The position numbers were made by a program, and so were the translations under genes. This document shows, piece by piece, positions 9,415 through 20,400 of a stretch of DNA of 64,000 nucleotides. Origin of the DNA: Dokdonia sp. Dokd-P16 (lineage in GTDB: Bacteria; Bacteroidota; Bacteroidia; Flavobacteriales; Flavobacteriaceae); contig NZ_CP029151.1 in assembly GCF_003095655.1 (NCBI RefSeq), positions 577,501 through 641,500 of the forward strand. Reading direction: 5' to 3'. The notes beneath the pieces are model-generated. The model was not told where the DNA came from. It saw only the letters and a list, made by a program, of their open reading frames with translations, and ran no database searches. Every line of letters starts with the position of its first letter. The stretch's first letter is position 1.

Positions 9415-10866
9415 ATGAAAACAATAAAAACTTTAATTACGATTTTCATCATGACCCTAGGACTTACGTCTTGTGATGATGAATTGGAGATAGCACCCTT
9501 TACACAAGGAGATGCTGATACTTTTTACAACAGTGTAAATAATTTTGAAATTGCTCTTAATGGAATGTATAGTTCATTCTTTGGCTACTATTCAAATGGA
9601 TCTGGAGTTCAAGGACTTCCGGACATTCTTTCGGATAACGCAATTATAGCTAGAACTGGAAGAGGATCAAATCAAGTTTTTTCTGACTTCACTTATGGAG
9701 CAAATAATGGTGGATATATCACTAATGTATTCAATGGAGCTTATACTACAATTCGTAGAGCGAACTTGATGATATCTCAAATTGATAATATTGATGGTGA
9801 AGCTGAAAGAGATAATATTCTTGGACAAGCCCTTGCAGGTAGAGCATTTGCTCACCTAGATCTAGTGCGTACTTATGGGAAAATACCTACACAAAGCGCA
9901 GATGCAAACGCATCGCTTGGAATTACATACATAAAAGAACCTATTGATGCGTTAAGTCAATTATCTAGAGAAACAGTAGCTAGTAATTATGAAAATATAA
10001 TTACTGATCTTACTGATGCACTAGCACTTATTGATGAGACGACTCTTGCTAATGGAGATAAAACAGAGGGAGTTTTCAATAAGAATTCCGTAAGAGGTAT
10101 GCTAAGTAGAGTATATTTATACACTGGAGACTACGATGCTGTAATTGACATTGTAGACGAAATAACAGCTCCTCTAGCTACTAGAACTGAAATACCAGGT
10201 GTTTACACAGACTCAAATGATGCAGGTTTACTTGTAGAATTTGCTGTAAACACAGCTTCTGAAAGTAATTTTAATAACGTTGGTGTAATTTACAGTCAAA
10301 CGATTAGTGGTTCTACAGTTTCAGAATTTGCTGTTGATTTTGGACTATTTAATTCTTTACAATTTTCGGATGTTCGTACGAATATTATAACATTTGCAGC
10401 TGAAAATGAAGGGAATAATTACAACGCAATAAATAAGTTTATTGGAGAAACTGATCAAGTAAACGGTCGTGTTGATATTAAAGCTTTAAGAGTAGCAGAA
10501 GCTATTTTAAACAAAGCTGAAGCTCAATTTGAGTTAGGTCTAGAAGGTGATGCTTTAATAACTTTAGATTTACTAAGAGCACAAAGATTCTCTCCTTTCA
10601 CAATTGGAACAGAAACTGGACAAGATCTTGAGGATGCTATTCAATTAAATCGTCGTATCGAACTTGCATTTGAAGGTCACCGTTTTTATGATCTAAAAAG
10701 ACGTGGTGAAGCTATCGTAAGAGGTACTTTTGGAGACTTAGCAAATGGGACAGGAACACCAAACACAACACAAACTTTAGAAGCTGGTAACTTTAGATTC
10801 CAACTTCCTATTCCTCAAGCTGAGATCAATGTTAATCCAAATTACACTCAAAACGAGGGTTACTAA
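9415..10866 (+). CDS. SusD/RagB-family nutrient-binding lipoprotein, pair 1
   Basis: A 483-aa surface lipoprotein that forms the lid of the SusC channel. The lipobox LGLTSC places the lipidated Cys near residue 20. Canonical SusD signatures are present: AFAHLDLVRTYGKIP (about 143-157, helical TPR-like region) and, near the C-terminus, RRIELAFEGHRFYDLKRRGE, followed by the usual LPIPQAEINVNPN ending. It lies between its SusC and a third lipoprotein in one transcription unit. Nothing in the sequence identifies the ligand. Confidence 0.95.
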   Translation: MKTIKTLITIFIMTLGLTSCDDELEIAPFTQGDADTFYNSVNNFEIALNGMYSSFFGYYSNGSGVQGLPDILSDNAIIARTGRGSNQVFSDFTYGANNGGYITNVFNGAYTTIRRANLMISQIDNIDGEAERDNILGQALAGRAFAHLDLVRTYGKIPTQSADANASLGITYIKEPIDALSQLSRETVASNYENIITDLTDALALIDETTLANGDKTEGVFNKNSVRGMLSRVYLYTGDYDAVIDIVDEITAPLATRTEIPGVYTDSNDAGLLVEFAVNTASESNFNNVGVIYSQTISGSTVSEFAVDFGLFNSLQFSDVRTNIITFAAENEGNNYNAINKFIGETDQVNGRVDIKALRVAEAILNKAEAQFELGLEGDALITLDLLRAQRFSPFTIGTETGQDLEDAIQLNRRIELAFEGHRFYDLKRRGEAIVRGTFGDLANGTGTPNTTQTLEAGNFRFQLPIPQAEINVNPNYTQNEGY

Positions 10867-10886
10867 TCTTAAAACATATTTATATT

Positions 10887-11738
10887 ATGAATAAATTAAA
10901 ATATATCGCAGCTAGTTTACTAGTAGGATTTATGACTCTTACTTCATGTGAGGATGCAGAAATCCCTCAAGTAGATGCTGAAAATGGCAGAGCTATAGCT
11001 GGTTTCAATGGAGCTACTACAACTCGTACAGTTGTATTTAATCCTGAAGCAGAAACAACTACTACATTTACAGTTGGAGTTTCAACAATATCTTCGTCAG
11101 ACAGAACAGCGCAATTGTCTATTGATACAGATGCAACAACTTTAGCACAAGAGCTATATAGCGTTAGCACATTAAGTCCTGTTATTCCTGCTGGCCAATT
11201 TACTGTGGATTTCACAGTAACTACACTAGGATCACCAAACTTACCTGCTATTACTGATGTTATTGTATTGAATCTTGATTCTGTAGAAGGAGCTGAGATT
11301 CTAACTGAAAGTGAGGATCGTTTAACTTTAGGATTAGCAATAGAATGTCCTTCTGTTGATCTTTCTCAAGTAGTAGGATCTGCTGTAACATTAGAAAATC
11401 CTTTACTTGAGGCTTTTGGCGTTCCAGCAACCTTTTCAGATCTTAGAACTGTAATAGCTGGACCAGAAGATAACCAGATTACAATTCTTGGAGGAATTTC
11501 ATCAGATGTTGGTGGTACTGACACAATTCTTACTATTGATCTTGATACTGGATTTGTTATATCTGACCAATCAAGTGATGGCGGGGTTTCTTTCGTAAAC
11601 GGAAGTACGCCAATACCTACCACTAAAATTTCAGGAAGAGTTCTAACATGTATTAATCAAATTATTATAAATATTGATAATGTGAACTTTGGTCCACCAT
11701 TTAATTCCTTGAGATTAAAATTACAGGTTCAACCGTAA
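10887..11738 (+). CDS. Lipoprotein in SusE/F position, pair 1
   Basis: A 283-aa lipoprotein with lipobox MTLTSC (Cys about residue 21). Residues about 30-130 resemble a beta-sandwich domain common in lipoproteins beside SusCD pairs (a run of TTTFTVGVSTISSSDR, then PAGQFTVDFTVTT). The C-terminal half is a second all-beta region with two cysteines (IECPS and LTCIN). By position, 20 nt after susD and before a terminator, it is a likely surface accessory to the transporter. I do not recognise a specific family with certainty. Confidence 0.7.
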   Translation: MNKLKYIAASLLVGFMTLTSCEDAEIPQVDAENGRAIAGFNGATTTRTVVFNPEAETTTTFTVGVSTISSSDRTAQLSIDTDATTLAQELYSVSTLSPVIPAGQFTVDFTVTTLGSPNLPAITDVIVLNLDSVEGAEILTESEDRLTLGLAIECPSVDLSQVVGSAVTLENPLLEAFGVPATFSDLRTVIAGPEDNQITILGGISSDVGGTDTILTIDLDTGFVISDQSSDGGVSFVNGSTPIPTTKISGRVLTCINQIIINIDNVNFGPPFNSLRLKLQVQP

Positions 11739-11784
11739 TTTTCTTATTACAAGACCGCTTAATCTAGATTAAGGGTTGAAAATT

Positions 11785-11819
11785 AAAAGGCTATCTAATT
11801 CTTTAGATAGCCTTTTTTT
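11785..11819 (+). terminator. Intrinsic terminator after SusCD locus 1
   Basis: A perfect 11-bp stem, aaggctatcta / tagatagcctt, with a 6-nt loop, followed by seven T. It ends the susC-susD-lipoprotein transcript. Confidence 0.9.
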
Positions 11820-11832
11820 ATTTGTTGCAAAT

Positions 11833-11848
11833 CGCTTTCGCGAAAGCG
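11833..11848. repeat. Dispersed palindrome, copy 3 (intergenic)
   Basis: A perfect 16-bp copy just after the terminator of SusCD locus 1. It is the last copy before a 16.5-kb stretch with none. Confidence 0.9.
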
Positions 11849-12195
11849 AAACAATGATCACTCAATTATAAACACAAAATATAAATTTAGAAATACCTCT
11901 ACCTATAAATTATAATCATTTTGAGAGCATTAAATCATTCGAATTCTAAATCCTTATTACTCTAAACAGAACACAATTACTGCTCTCAATATCATGAAAA
12001 TATAAAGCTATATGTTAAACAAAACTTATCATCAAATAGCTTAATGTTAAATTTTAAGAACTTTAATCACTCATTAAGAACTATTTAACACCTCTAATTG
12101 TTAAACAAATTTCATTAATATATCATTTTTGTTAAGACATTCCCAATTTCGTTAAAAGAGTATTAATTAGATTTCTTTATGACTTTATTTGGAAT

Positions 12196-12287
12196 GGCTA
12201 ATTCAAATAATTTATAAAAATGAAAACAAAGTTTAGTGGAATTTTAACGCTACTACTAGCGTTTGTAGTGCAAGTTTCGTTTGCACA
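12196..12287 (+). repeat. Shared susC leader and signal-peptide repeat, copy A
   Basis: A 92-bp stretch from 24 nt before the ATG to the end of the signal peptide matches 17336-17427 at 90 of 92 positions. The two differences are synonymous (Leu and Ser codons). Identity stops at the mature protein. Confidence 0.95.
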
Positions 12288-15200
12288 ATTAACAGTGACT
12301 GGAACGGTGAAAGACGACACCGGCGTACCACTTCCAGGAGCTAATGTCCTTTTAAAAGGAACAAATACAGGTACACAAACAGATTTTGACGGTAATTACT
12401 CCATAGAAGCAGAGCAAGGACAATCTCTTGTCTTTACTTATGTAGGTTTTACTGACCAAACTATATTGGTAGGCACTTCTTCTACTATTAATGTAACCTT
12501 AGCTGCTGGAGATGCTCTTGACGAGGTTGTGATTACTGCCTTAGGTATTTCTCGAGAGAAGAAATCCCTAGGTTACTCAACTCAAGAAGTTTCTGGTGAA
12601 GAAATTGCCGAGACTAGGAACCCAAATGCACTCAACTCGATTTCTGGTAAAGTAGCGGGTGTGCAAATTTCTAATGCTACCGGTAACCTTGGAGGCTCAA
12701 CACGAGTTGTAATTCGTGGTGCATCGTCAATCACAGGTGAAAACAGACCTCTTATTGTTGTAGATGGTATTCCGTTGGACAACACTAACTACAACTCTAC
12801 TTCAACCCAGTCTGGTGGTGGTGGTAGAGATTATGGTGATGCTGGTTTTGATATTAATCCGGATGACATTGCAACTATGAATGTTTTAAAAGGAGGACCT
12901 GCGGCAGCACTTTATGGATCTAGAGCCTTAAACGGTGTAATACTTATTACTACTAAATCTGGAAAAAAAGGAAGAGCTGAAGTTACAATAAACTCTGGTA
13001 TTACATTTGAAACTGTAAACATCCTTCCTAAAATCCAAAAATTATACGGAGGTGGTGCTGGAGATGCTAGTACTATTGGTCAAGCTGGGTTCAATCAAGC
13101 GACTATAAACGGAACTACGTATGACGTGGTAGATTATGGTACTGATGAGTCATGGGGACCAAGATTTGAAGGACAACAAGTACTACACTGGGATGCTTTT
13201 GACCCTGAGTTTGAAGATGATTTTCTTCAGACTCGCGCATGGTCTGCACCTAAAAACAATGTTGATTCTTTTTGGGATACTGGTGTTTCTTATAACAATG
13301 GAGTATCATTCTCACAAGGAACAGATAAATCAACAATGCGTTTGAGTGCTAACAATACTAGAACTGATGGAATCGTTCCAAATTCAAACTTGAGAAAAAA
13401 CTCTATTAACTTTAATGCAACTAGTCAGATATCTGATAAATTAAAAGTTGAAGCAATTGTAAATCTTACTATTACTGAAGGTTTTAACAGACCTGCTTCC
13501 GGTTATACTGGTGCGGGTGTTGTACAGCAGTTATATCAATTTGGACAGACTTCTCTTGACTACGGTCGCCTAAGAGATTACAAACTAGCTGATGGATCAC
13601 AAAGACCATGGAATAGAATTTCTGCTACAAATGGAAATCCAAGATATTCAGACAACCCTTATTGGACCTTGTATGAAAATACTGCAAATGACAAACGTAC
13701 TCGCTATTACGGAAATGTAGGAGCCACATATAATTTCACTGATGATTTATATGTTGTAGGAAAGGTATATGCAGACACGTATGATTTTAGAATTAATGAA
13801 AGAGTTGCTGTTGGTTCACAAGGTATAGCAAGTTACTCTGAGTCAGATCGTGACTTTGAAGAGATAAACTATGAAACTCGCGTACACTTTGACAAAAAAT
13901 TCTTAGACAACAAAATAAGCCTCAACTCTTTTGTAGGGGTTAACAGAAGAGATACAGAGCGTCATACGCTTTCTGCAGCAACTTCTGGAGGTCTTGTTGT
14001 TCCAGGACTTTACAATATAAGTAATTCTACAGATCCAGCTCAAGTTTCTGAATTTGACTCAAGAAAACGTGTAAATAGTGTTTTTGGATCTGTTTCTTTA
14101 GGGTATGATAATTTTGCTTATTTAACATTCACAGGAAGAAACGACTGGTCATCATCATTAGCAGAAGATAACCTATCATTCTTTTATCCAAGTATCAACG
14201 GTAGTTTTGTGTTTTCAGAATTCATAGAAGCAGATTGGCTTTCTTTTGGTAAGATTCGTGGAGGTTATGCAGAGGTAGGAAGTGATTCAGAGCCTTATCA
14301 ATTAATAACGCCCTTTTTTCCATCTATCCCATTTTTAGGCGATGTACCTTTCAGCACTTCCAATACTAGCCAAAATCCAAATCTTGAACCAGAATTTAAA
14401 AACAGTTACGAGGTTGGTTTAGAGATGGCATTTTTACAAAATCGTATTAGTTTTGATTTTACTTATTATAACGAAGAAACTACAAATCTCATAACACCAG
14501 TACAAGTAGATCCAGCAAGCGGATATCCAGCGACATTCACCAATGGAGGAAACTTACGTAATAGAGGTATTGAAGCGTTAGTTAACGCGACAATCATTCA
14601 AACTGAAAACTTTTCTTGGGACACAACATTTAACTTCTCAAAAAACAACAGTGAACTTATCGAACTACTACCTGGTATTGAATCATTACAAATCGCCAGT
14701 TTCCCGTTTAACTCTGTTACATTGAACGCTGTTGTGGGTGAACCTTATGGAGTTATTAGAGGGACAAACTTTGTTTTTGATGATCAAGGAAATAAAGTAG
14801 TTAATTCTAACGGAAGTTTTGCTGAAACTAGAGATCAAGAAAACTTAGGGTCTATATTACCAGACTTTAATTTAGGTATTAGAAATACGTTCCGTTATAA
14901 AAATCTAAGCCTAGGATTTCTAATTGATATCCAAGAGGGAGGAAAATACAGATCTCTTACAAATATTTGGGGTAATTACTCTGGTATTCTTGAACAAACA
15001 GCTACAGATAACAAACGTGAAGTGGGAACTGTTTTAGAAGGAGTTACGGGAACAGTAACCTATGATGAAAATGGAAATTATAGTGTTACAGACACTGTGG
15101 AAAACACACAAGTAATATCTGCTCAACAAGAGGGTACTGATTACTTTTTTGGACCAGATGCAGCAAATGTATTTGATGCAGATTATATTAAACTAAGAGA

Positions 15201-15423
15201 AGTATCTCTAAGCTATAGACTACCTACTGATTGGATTAAAAATCTTGGTGTATCTGATGTCATGCTTTCAGCTTTTGGCAGAAACTTAGGTGTTTGGGGT
15301 CTAGATAACGACAACTTTGATCCAGAAGTAGCTACTTCAGGAAGTGGAAATATTCAAGGCTCTGAAGGAGGATCACTTCCATCAACAAAGAGCTACGGTT
15401 TTAACGTACAATTAAAATTTTAA
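12220..15423 (+). CDS. SusC/RagA-family TonB-linked outer-membrane transporter, pair 2
   Basis: A 1067-aa SusC-type transporter. The signal peptide MKTKFSGILTLLLAFVVQVS is identical in protein sequence to that of the third SusC. A carboxypeptidase-regulatory-like domain (about 25-105, GTVKDDTGVPLPGANVLLKG, TDFDGNYSIE) precedes the TonB-box junction DEVVITALGISREKKSLGYS. The plug contains VVIRGASSI, LIVVDGIPLD and YGSRALNGVILITTKSGKKG. The barrel ends QLKF. The ALGIxREKKxLGY junction groups it with pair 3 rather than pair 1. The SusD partner starts 4 nt downstream. Substrate unknown. Confidence 0.95.
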   Translation: MKTKFSGILTLLLAFVVQVSFAQLTVTGTVKDDTGVPLPGANVLLKGTNTGTQTDFDGNYSIEAEQGQSLVFTYVGFTDQTILVGTSSTINVTLAAGDALDEVVITALGISREKKSLGYSTQEVSGEEIAETRNPNALNSISGKVAGVQISNATGNLGGSTRVVIRGASSITGENRPLIVVDGIPLDNTNYNSTSTQSGGGGRDYGDAGFDINPDDIATMNVLKGGPAAALYGSRALNGVILITTKSGKKGRAEVTINSGITFETVNILPKIQKLYGGGAGDASTIGQAGFNQATINGTTYDVVDYGTDESWGPRFEGQQVLHWDAFDPEFEDDFLQTRAWSAPKNNVDSFWDTGVSYNNGVSFSQGTDKSTMRLSANNTRTDGIVPNSNLRKNSINFNATSQISDKLKVEAIVNLTITEGFNRPASGYTGAGVVQQLYQFGQTSLDYGRLRDYKLADGSQRPWNRISATNGNPRYSDNPYWTLYENTANDKRTRYYGNVGATYNFTDDLYVVGKVYADTYDFRINERVAVGSQGIASYSESDRDFEEINYETRVHFDKKFLDNKISLNSFVGVNRRDTERHTLSAATSGGLVVPGLYNISNSTDPAQVSEFDSRKRVNSVFGSVSLGYDNFAYLTFTGRNDWSSSLAEDNLSFFYPSINGSFVFSEFIEADWLSFGKIRGGYAEVGSDSEPYQLITPFFPSIPFLGDVPFSTSNTSQNPNLEPEFKNSYEVGLEMAFLQNRISFDFTYYNEETTNLITPVQVDPASGYPATFTNGGNLRNRGIEALVNATIIQTENFSWDTTFNFSKNNSELIELLPGIESLQIASFPFNSVTLNAVVGEPYGVIRGTNFVFDDQGNKVVNSNGSFAETRDQENLGSILPDFNLGIRNTFRYKNLSLGFLIDIQEGGKYRSLTNIWGNYSGILEQTATDNKREVGTVLEGVTGTVTYDENGNYSVTDTVENTQVISAQQEGTDYFFGPDAANVFDADYIKLREVSLSYRLPTDWIKNLGVSDVMLSAFGRNLGVWGLDNDNFDPEVATSGSGNIQGSEGGSLPSTKSYGFNVQLKF

Positions 15424-15427
15424 GAAA

Positions 15428-17026
15428 ATGAAAACTAAATTTTATATAATTATGATGCTAGTCATCGCTGGAGCATTTACCTCATGCACCGATGACTTAG
15501 TTGATCTAAATATCAACCCAAATCAACCTGAAGTGGTTCCTACTGCAAATATTTTTGCAAGTGCAACAAAAGATTTTACTGATTTCTCAAGAAGTGGATT
15601 TAATGAAGGTCGTCTTACATTGCCTTGGATGCAATATTGGGGTCAAACTGCTTATGCTGATGAAGATAGATTCCTTTATCGCGAATCTACTGCAGAATCA
15701 CTATACACCAATACGTATTTGACGATGACAGACTTCAAGGCAATATTAGATTTAAATACTAATGAAGACACTAGAGAAACTGCAGCGGCGTCGGGAAATA
15801 ATGACAATCAAATTGCTGCTTCACGTATCATGTTAGCTTATATGTTCTATGATTTGACAAATTTCTTTGGAGATGTACCTTATTACTCATACGGATCTGA
15901 TAATGAAACTTTCCAAGCCGGGCAATTAAACGATGGAGTCCTATCGCCAGTATTTGCTGCACAAGAGGACATTTACACAGATATCCTTAAAGAACTTAGA
16001 GAATCTGCAGATATGATCAACGAAGGTGAAATTGTATTTAACAGTGGAGATAATATATTCAATGGTGATGCAACAAAATGGAAAAAGTTTGCGAACTCAC
16101 TTATCTTAAGAGTTGCTACAACTATCAAAGGTGTTGACGCTGGTGCATACCAAACAGCTTTTGACGCAGCGATTGCTAGTGGAGTAATGACATCAAATGA
16201 TGACAATGCTTCACAAGCTTATGATACTGCAGATGCAAATTCATCTCCATTATGGGGAGCATTTCTTACGAGAACTGACTTTGCAGTAGCTGCTCCTTTT
16301 ATAGAACTACTTAAAGGTGAAAGAGGTAACTTTGATCAAGATCCAAGATTATTTCAAATGGCCGTGCCAATTTCTGTTGACATTGAAGACGTAAAATCTG
16401 GAACTGCTGCAGTAACTATGGACTATGACGACTATTTAGGAGTACCTTATGCATTCAGAAATACTAATTTCTTAGATAGAACTACTTATTCATATCCAAG
16501 TAGCAATGTAATTAAGCCAGATTATCGTGAAATGCTAATGGAATATGCAGAGGTACAGTTCTTAATATCTGAAAGAAATGGTTTCGCGCAAGCAAACTAT
16601 GAGAATGGAGTTACAGCAAGTATGGAAAAGTGGGGAGTTCCTGCGGCAGACATCGCTACTTTTGTAGGTAACTTACCAGCGGCTAATCAAGCCAACGTAT
16701 TAAATCAAAAATATATTGCTTTATATATGCAAGGACATCAAGCTTACACTGAATATAGAAGAACAGGTTTTCCTGATATTCTAGTTCAAGTAGACGAAAC
16801 TGTTGCATTAGCTCAAGAACAGATTGATGGACTTGCTCCAGAAAACAGAGTTGAAAGTTATGTTTTTGAAGCCGGACCTGTTGACCCTTCAGTATCTGAC
16901 TTACCTTTTAGACTGAGATACCCACAAGTATTACAAACTCTAAACGGAGCAAACAGAGATGCGGCAGCAGCTAACTTATCGAATGGTGATTTAATAATCA
17001 GTAAACTATTTTGGGACGTTAACTAA
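15428..17026 (+). CDS. SusD-like nutrient-binding lipoprotein, pair 2
   Basis: A 532-aa lipoprotein with lipobox GAFTSC (Cys about residue 20). It resembles the SusD-like_2 branch: an early INPNQPEVVPTANIFASA segment, a helical middle with DLTNFFGDVPYYSYGSD (about 142-158), and the ending YMQGHQAYTEYRRTGFPDI (about 437-455) followed by LRYPQ. It lies 4 nt after its SusC and directly before a terminator, so this unit has no third lipoprotein. Confidence 0.92.
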   Translation: MKTKFYIIMMLVIAGAFTSCTDDLVDLNINPNQPEVVPTANIFASATKDFTDFSRSGFNEGRLTLPWMQYWGQTAYADEDRFLYRESTAESLYTNTYLTMTDFKAILDLNTNEDTRETAAASGNNDNQIAASRIMLAYMFYDLTNFFGDVPYYSYGSDNETFQAGQLNDGVLSPVFAAQEDIYTDILKELRESADMINEGEIVFNSGDNIFNGDATKWKKFANSLILRVATTIKGVDAGAYQTAFDAAIASGVMTSNDDNASQAYDTADANSSPLWGAFLTRTDFAVAAPFIELLKGERGNFDQDPRLFQMAVPISVDIEDVKSGTAAVTMDYDDYLGVPYAFRNTNFLDRTTYSYPSSNVIKPDYREMLMEYAEVQFLISERNGFAQANYENGVTASMEKWGVPAADIATFVGNLPAANQANVLNQKYIALYMQGHQAYTEYRRTGFPDILVQVDETVALAQEQIDGLAPENRVESYVFEAGPVDPSVSDLPFRLRYPQVLQTLNGANRDAAAANLSNGDLIISKLFWDVN

Positions 17027-17359
17027 ACTTTCCAAATTAATATCTTAAAAGCCACTCATAATATGAGTGGCTTTTTTTATTTAAAGTTAATAAGAATGTA
17101 AACACTATCTTAAAAAAGAGTTAGCCCTCTTAAATTTGTTAATAAAACAAGAATCCCATATTAATTTTACAATTTCATTAACAATTCAAAATTACAACCC
17201 AAACCTTTTGTTTACAGCTATTTACATCAAAAAAAGCTTAGTAACAAACCCAAAATCACGTTTATAACATCAATAAATATCCACATTCCGTTAAAGAAAT
17301 ATTAATTTTTATATATAAAATGTTATTTTAGCCACGGCTAATTCAAATAATTTATAAAA
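17027..17359. other. Intergenic region before SusC pair 3 (333 bp)
   Basis: It holds a terminator (17047-17078), then AT-rich sequence with no recognisable gene or RNA. The block CCGTTAAAGAAATATTAATT begins near 17288 and parallels the one before pair 2 at nearly the same distance from the ATG (70 versus 69 nt). The final 24 nt before the start codon are identical to those of pair 2. Confidence 0.6.
17047..17078 (+). terminator. Intrinsic terminator after SusCD pair 2
   Basis: The stem gccactcat / atgagtggc has a very short loop and is followed by seven T, 25 nt after the susD-like stop. Confidence 0.88.
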
Positions 17360-17427
17360 ATGAAAACAAAGTTTAGTGGAATTTTAACGCTATTACTAGC
17401 GTTTGTAGTGCAAGTTTCCTTTGCACA
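17336..17427 (+). repeat. Shared susC leader and signal-peptide repeat, copy B
   Basis: Partner of 12196-12287 (90 of 92 bases identical). It covers the last 24 nt of the leader and the signal-peptide codons of the third SusC. Confidence 0.95.
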
Positions 17428-20400
17428 GACAACAGTTTCCGGAACTGTTACCGAAGAAAATGGTCCTTTGCCTGGTGCAAATGTCATTATTAAGGGAACA
17501 TCAACCGGAACCCAAACAGATTTTGATGGTAACTACTCAATTCAAGCAAGTGCAACAGATGTACTTGTTTTTAGTTTTGTAGGCTTCACTACAAAAGAAG
17601 TCACAGTAGGTGGTCAAACAACGATCAACGTAGGTTTGGCTGCAGACAATGCACTTGAAGAAGTGATTGTAACTGCACAAGGTATTAAAAGAGAAAAGAA
17701 AGCTCTTGGTTATGCCGTAAGTGAGATTGCATCTGAAGCGATTCAAGAAAATCCAGCATCTGATGTTGCTCGTGTACTTTCAGGAAAAGCTTCTGGAGTG
17801 CAAATTACTTCTCAAAGTGGAATTGCAGGATCTGCGACCAATGTTATTATACGTGGTCTATCTTCTTTTAGTCAAAGTAATCAAGCTTTATTTATCGTAG
17901 ATGGAGTTCCTTTTGATAGTTCAACTAACTCAAATGGTGGTTTTGCTGATGGAAACAATGGTTCTTCAAGATTTTTAGATCTTGATCCAAATAATATTGA
18001 AAGCGTGAACGTTCTTAAAGGACTTGCCGCTTCTACATTGTATGGTTCTGCGGGTCGTAATGGTGTGATACTAATTACAACTAAAGGTGGATCTACATCT
18101 TCTTCAAAAAATCAAAAATCTTCGATTAATGTAACGCAATCTGTATTTTTTACAGAGATAGCATCTTTACCAGATTATCAAAATGAATATGGTGGTGGTT
18201 TTGATCAGGCATTTGGATGGTTCTTCTCAAACTGGGGGCCTTCTTTTTCTCCAAATGGTCCAGCAGGATACTTAAATGATCCTTCTGGAAGTATAGATGA
18301 AAATGGAACAGTAGCACACCCTTACTCTACAGCTGCTTTTGCTGCAGACTTTCCTGAATTTGAAGGTGCTCGTTATGAGTTTAGACCATATGATTCTGTT
18401 GAAAGATTTTTTAGAACTGGTGTCAACTCTACAACGAGTATTAATGCTAAAGGTGGTAATGGTGATGTAAACTATAACATGAACTATGGTCGTACAGAAG
18501 AAACTGGTTTTACACCTGGTAACAAACTTTCTCGTAATGCTATAAGTTTAGGAGGTAATGCAAAACTAAGTAACAATTTTAGAATTGCTGGAACTCTTAA
18601 CTGGACAAGAACTAACTTCAAAACACCACCTGTTGCTGCATCAGGAGGATCAGGAGCGCTAGGTGATGGTTCATCTATTTTTGGAGATGTATTTTATACG
18701 CCAAGAAACGTAGATATTCAAGGACTACCATTTGAGGACCCTGTAACTGGAGCTTCAAGATACTACAGACAAAACAACTCAATACAACATCCACTATGGA
18801 CTGTACAGAATGCTGTTTTCTCTCAAGAGACTAACCGTGCTTTTGGATCTGCAAATGTATTTTATGATCTATCAGATGATTTAGTGTTAAACTATCGTTT
18901 TGGACTTGATACTTATTCTGAAAATAATGTCAACTCTCAAAACAAAGGAGGAGTTGGCGGAAGTACAGCTGTTCAAAATGGTATTTACCAGACTTGGAAC
19001 AACACTAATAACATTTATGATAACTTCTTAAGTTTATCAGGAAACTATGATCTGACTGATGACATTGGTTTTTCTTTCAACGTAGGTGGAACTTCTAAAT
19101 TTGAGGAATTTATTCAAAATGGAATATCTAGTTCAGGACAGAATGTTTTTGGCGTGCTTGCACACTTTAACTTCAACACTTATAACCCTATTGAATTTTA
19201 TCGTCAAAGAAATATTGTTGGTGTATTTGCACAAACTTCATTTGACTACAAGAATTTATTATTTGTAGAACTTGCTGCACGTACTGACTGGGTTTCTAAC
19301 TTAGACGTTTCAAATAGAAATATCACTTATCCATCTGCTAGTCTTTCTTTTATCCCTACACAAGCTTTCCCTGGTCTTAAAGGTGAAAACGGAAAAGGTT
19401 TAAATTATTTAAAACTTAGAGCTGGTTACGGTACATCTGCTGGATTTGCAACAAACTATCCGGTTGCTCAAACATTAGTTTTAGATACACAGGCTTTCCA
19501 AAATTCTGATGGAGAGAATGTAGTAAGTAATACTACTTCTACGACATTAGGAAATCCAAATTTAAAGCCTGAGCGTGTAGATGAAATAGAAATTGGTCTT
19601 GAGACCAAATTTTTTGATAACCGAGTTACTCTAGACGTTTCTGCTTACACAAGAAGCACAGTGGATTTGATAGTTAACCAACCTCTAGATCCTGCAAGTG
19701 GATTTACAAATACTTCAACAAACATTGGAGAGATTCAAACCAAAGGTATTGAAGCTGACTTAGGAGTTAATATTTTTCGTGCAGCAGATGAAAATGGCTT
19801 TAGCTGGAACTCTAGCGTGAACTTTACAACAAATACAAGTGAAGTTAAGGACTTAGGAAACACGGATACTGAAGAAATTGTATTTGCAGGTTTTAGTAAC
19901 CGTGGAAATGCAGCACGTGTAGGTGAAGTATTAGGAGTTATGGTAGGTAGTACAATTGCAAGAGATGATGCAGGAAACTTTATCGTTGGTAGTGATGGTA
20001 GTTATATTGAAAATACTGAGAACAGTATTATTGGTAACCCTCTTCCTGACTTCACAACTAACTTCATAAACTCATTTAGTTATAAAAACTTCACACTAGG
20101 AATACAAGTAAACTGGACTCAAGGTGGTGATATATATACAGAGACGATAGCGGCTCTTTTAGGTCGTGGATTAACAACAGATATTGGAGATCGTGAAAAC
20201 ACGTATATCCTTCCTGGCGTAAGAGAAGATGGAACAACAAATACTATCCAGATCAATAACTCTGATTACTATTTCTCAAATTTATTTGCTGCTCCTGATG
20301 AGACAAAAGTTTATGATGCTACTGTAGTAAGATTACAAGAACTTTCTTTTGGTTATTCTCTACCTCAGAAATTTTTGGAAAAGACTCCTTTCGGAAGTAT

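Larger units (their letters stand above)
11739..12219. other. Intergenic region before SusC pair 2 (481 bp)
   Basis: A very AT-rich stretch holding a terminator (11785-11819), one dispersed palindrome (11833-11848) and a 9-bp inverted repeat ttgagagca (11921-11929) / tgctctcaa (11981-11989). Near the next gene it holds the block CGTTAAAAGAGTATTAATT, whose G is at 12151, 69 nt before the ATG and also found before the third SusC. No gene or RNA was recognised. Confidence 0.6.
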
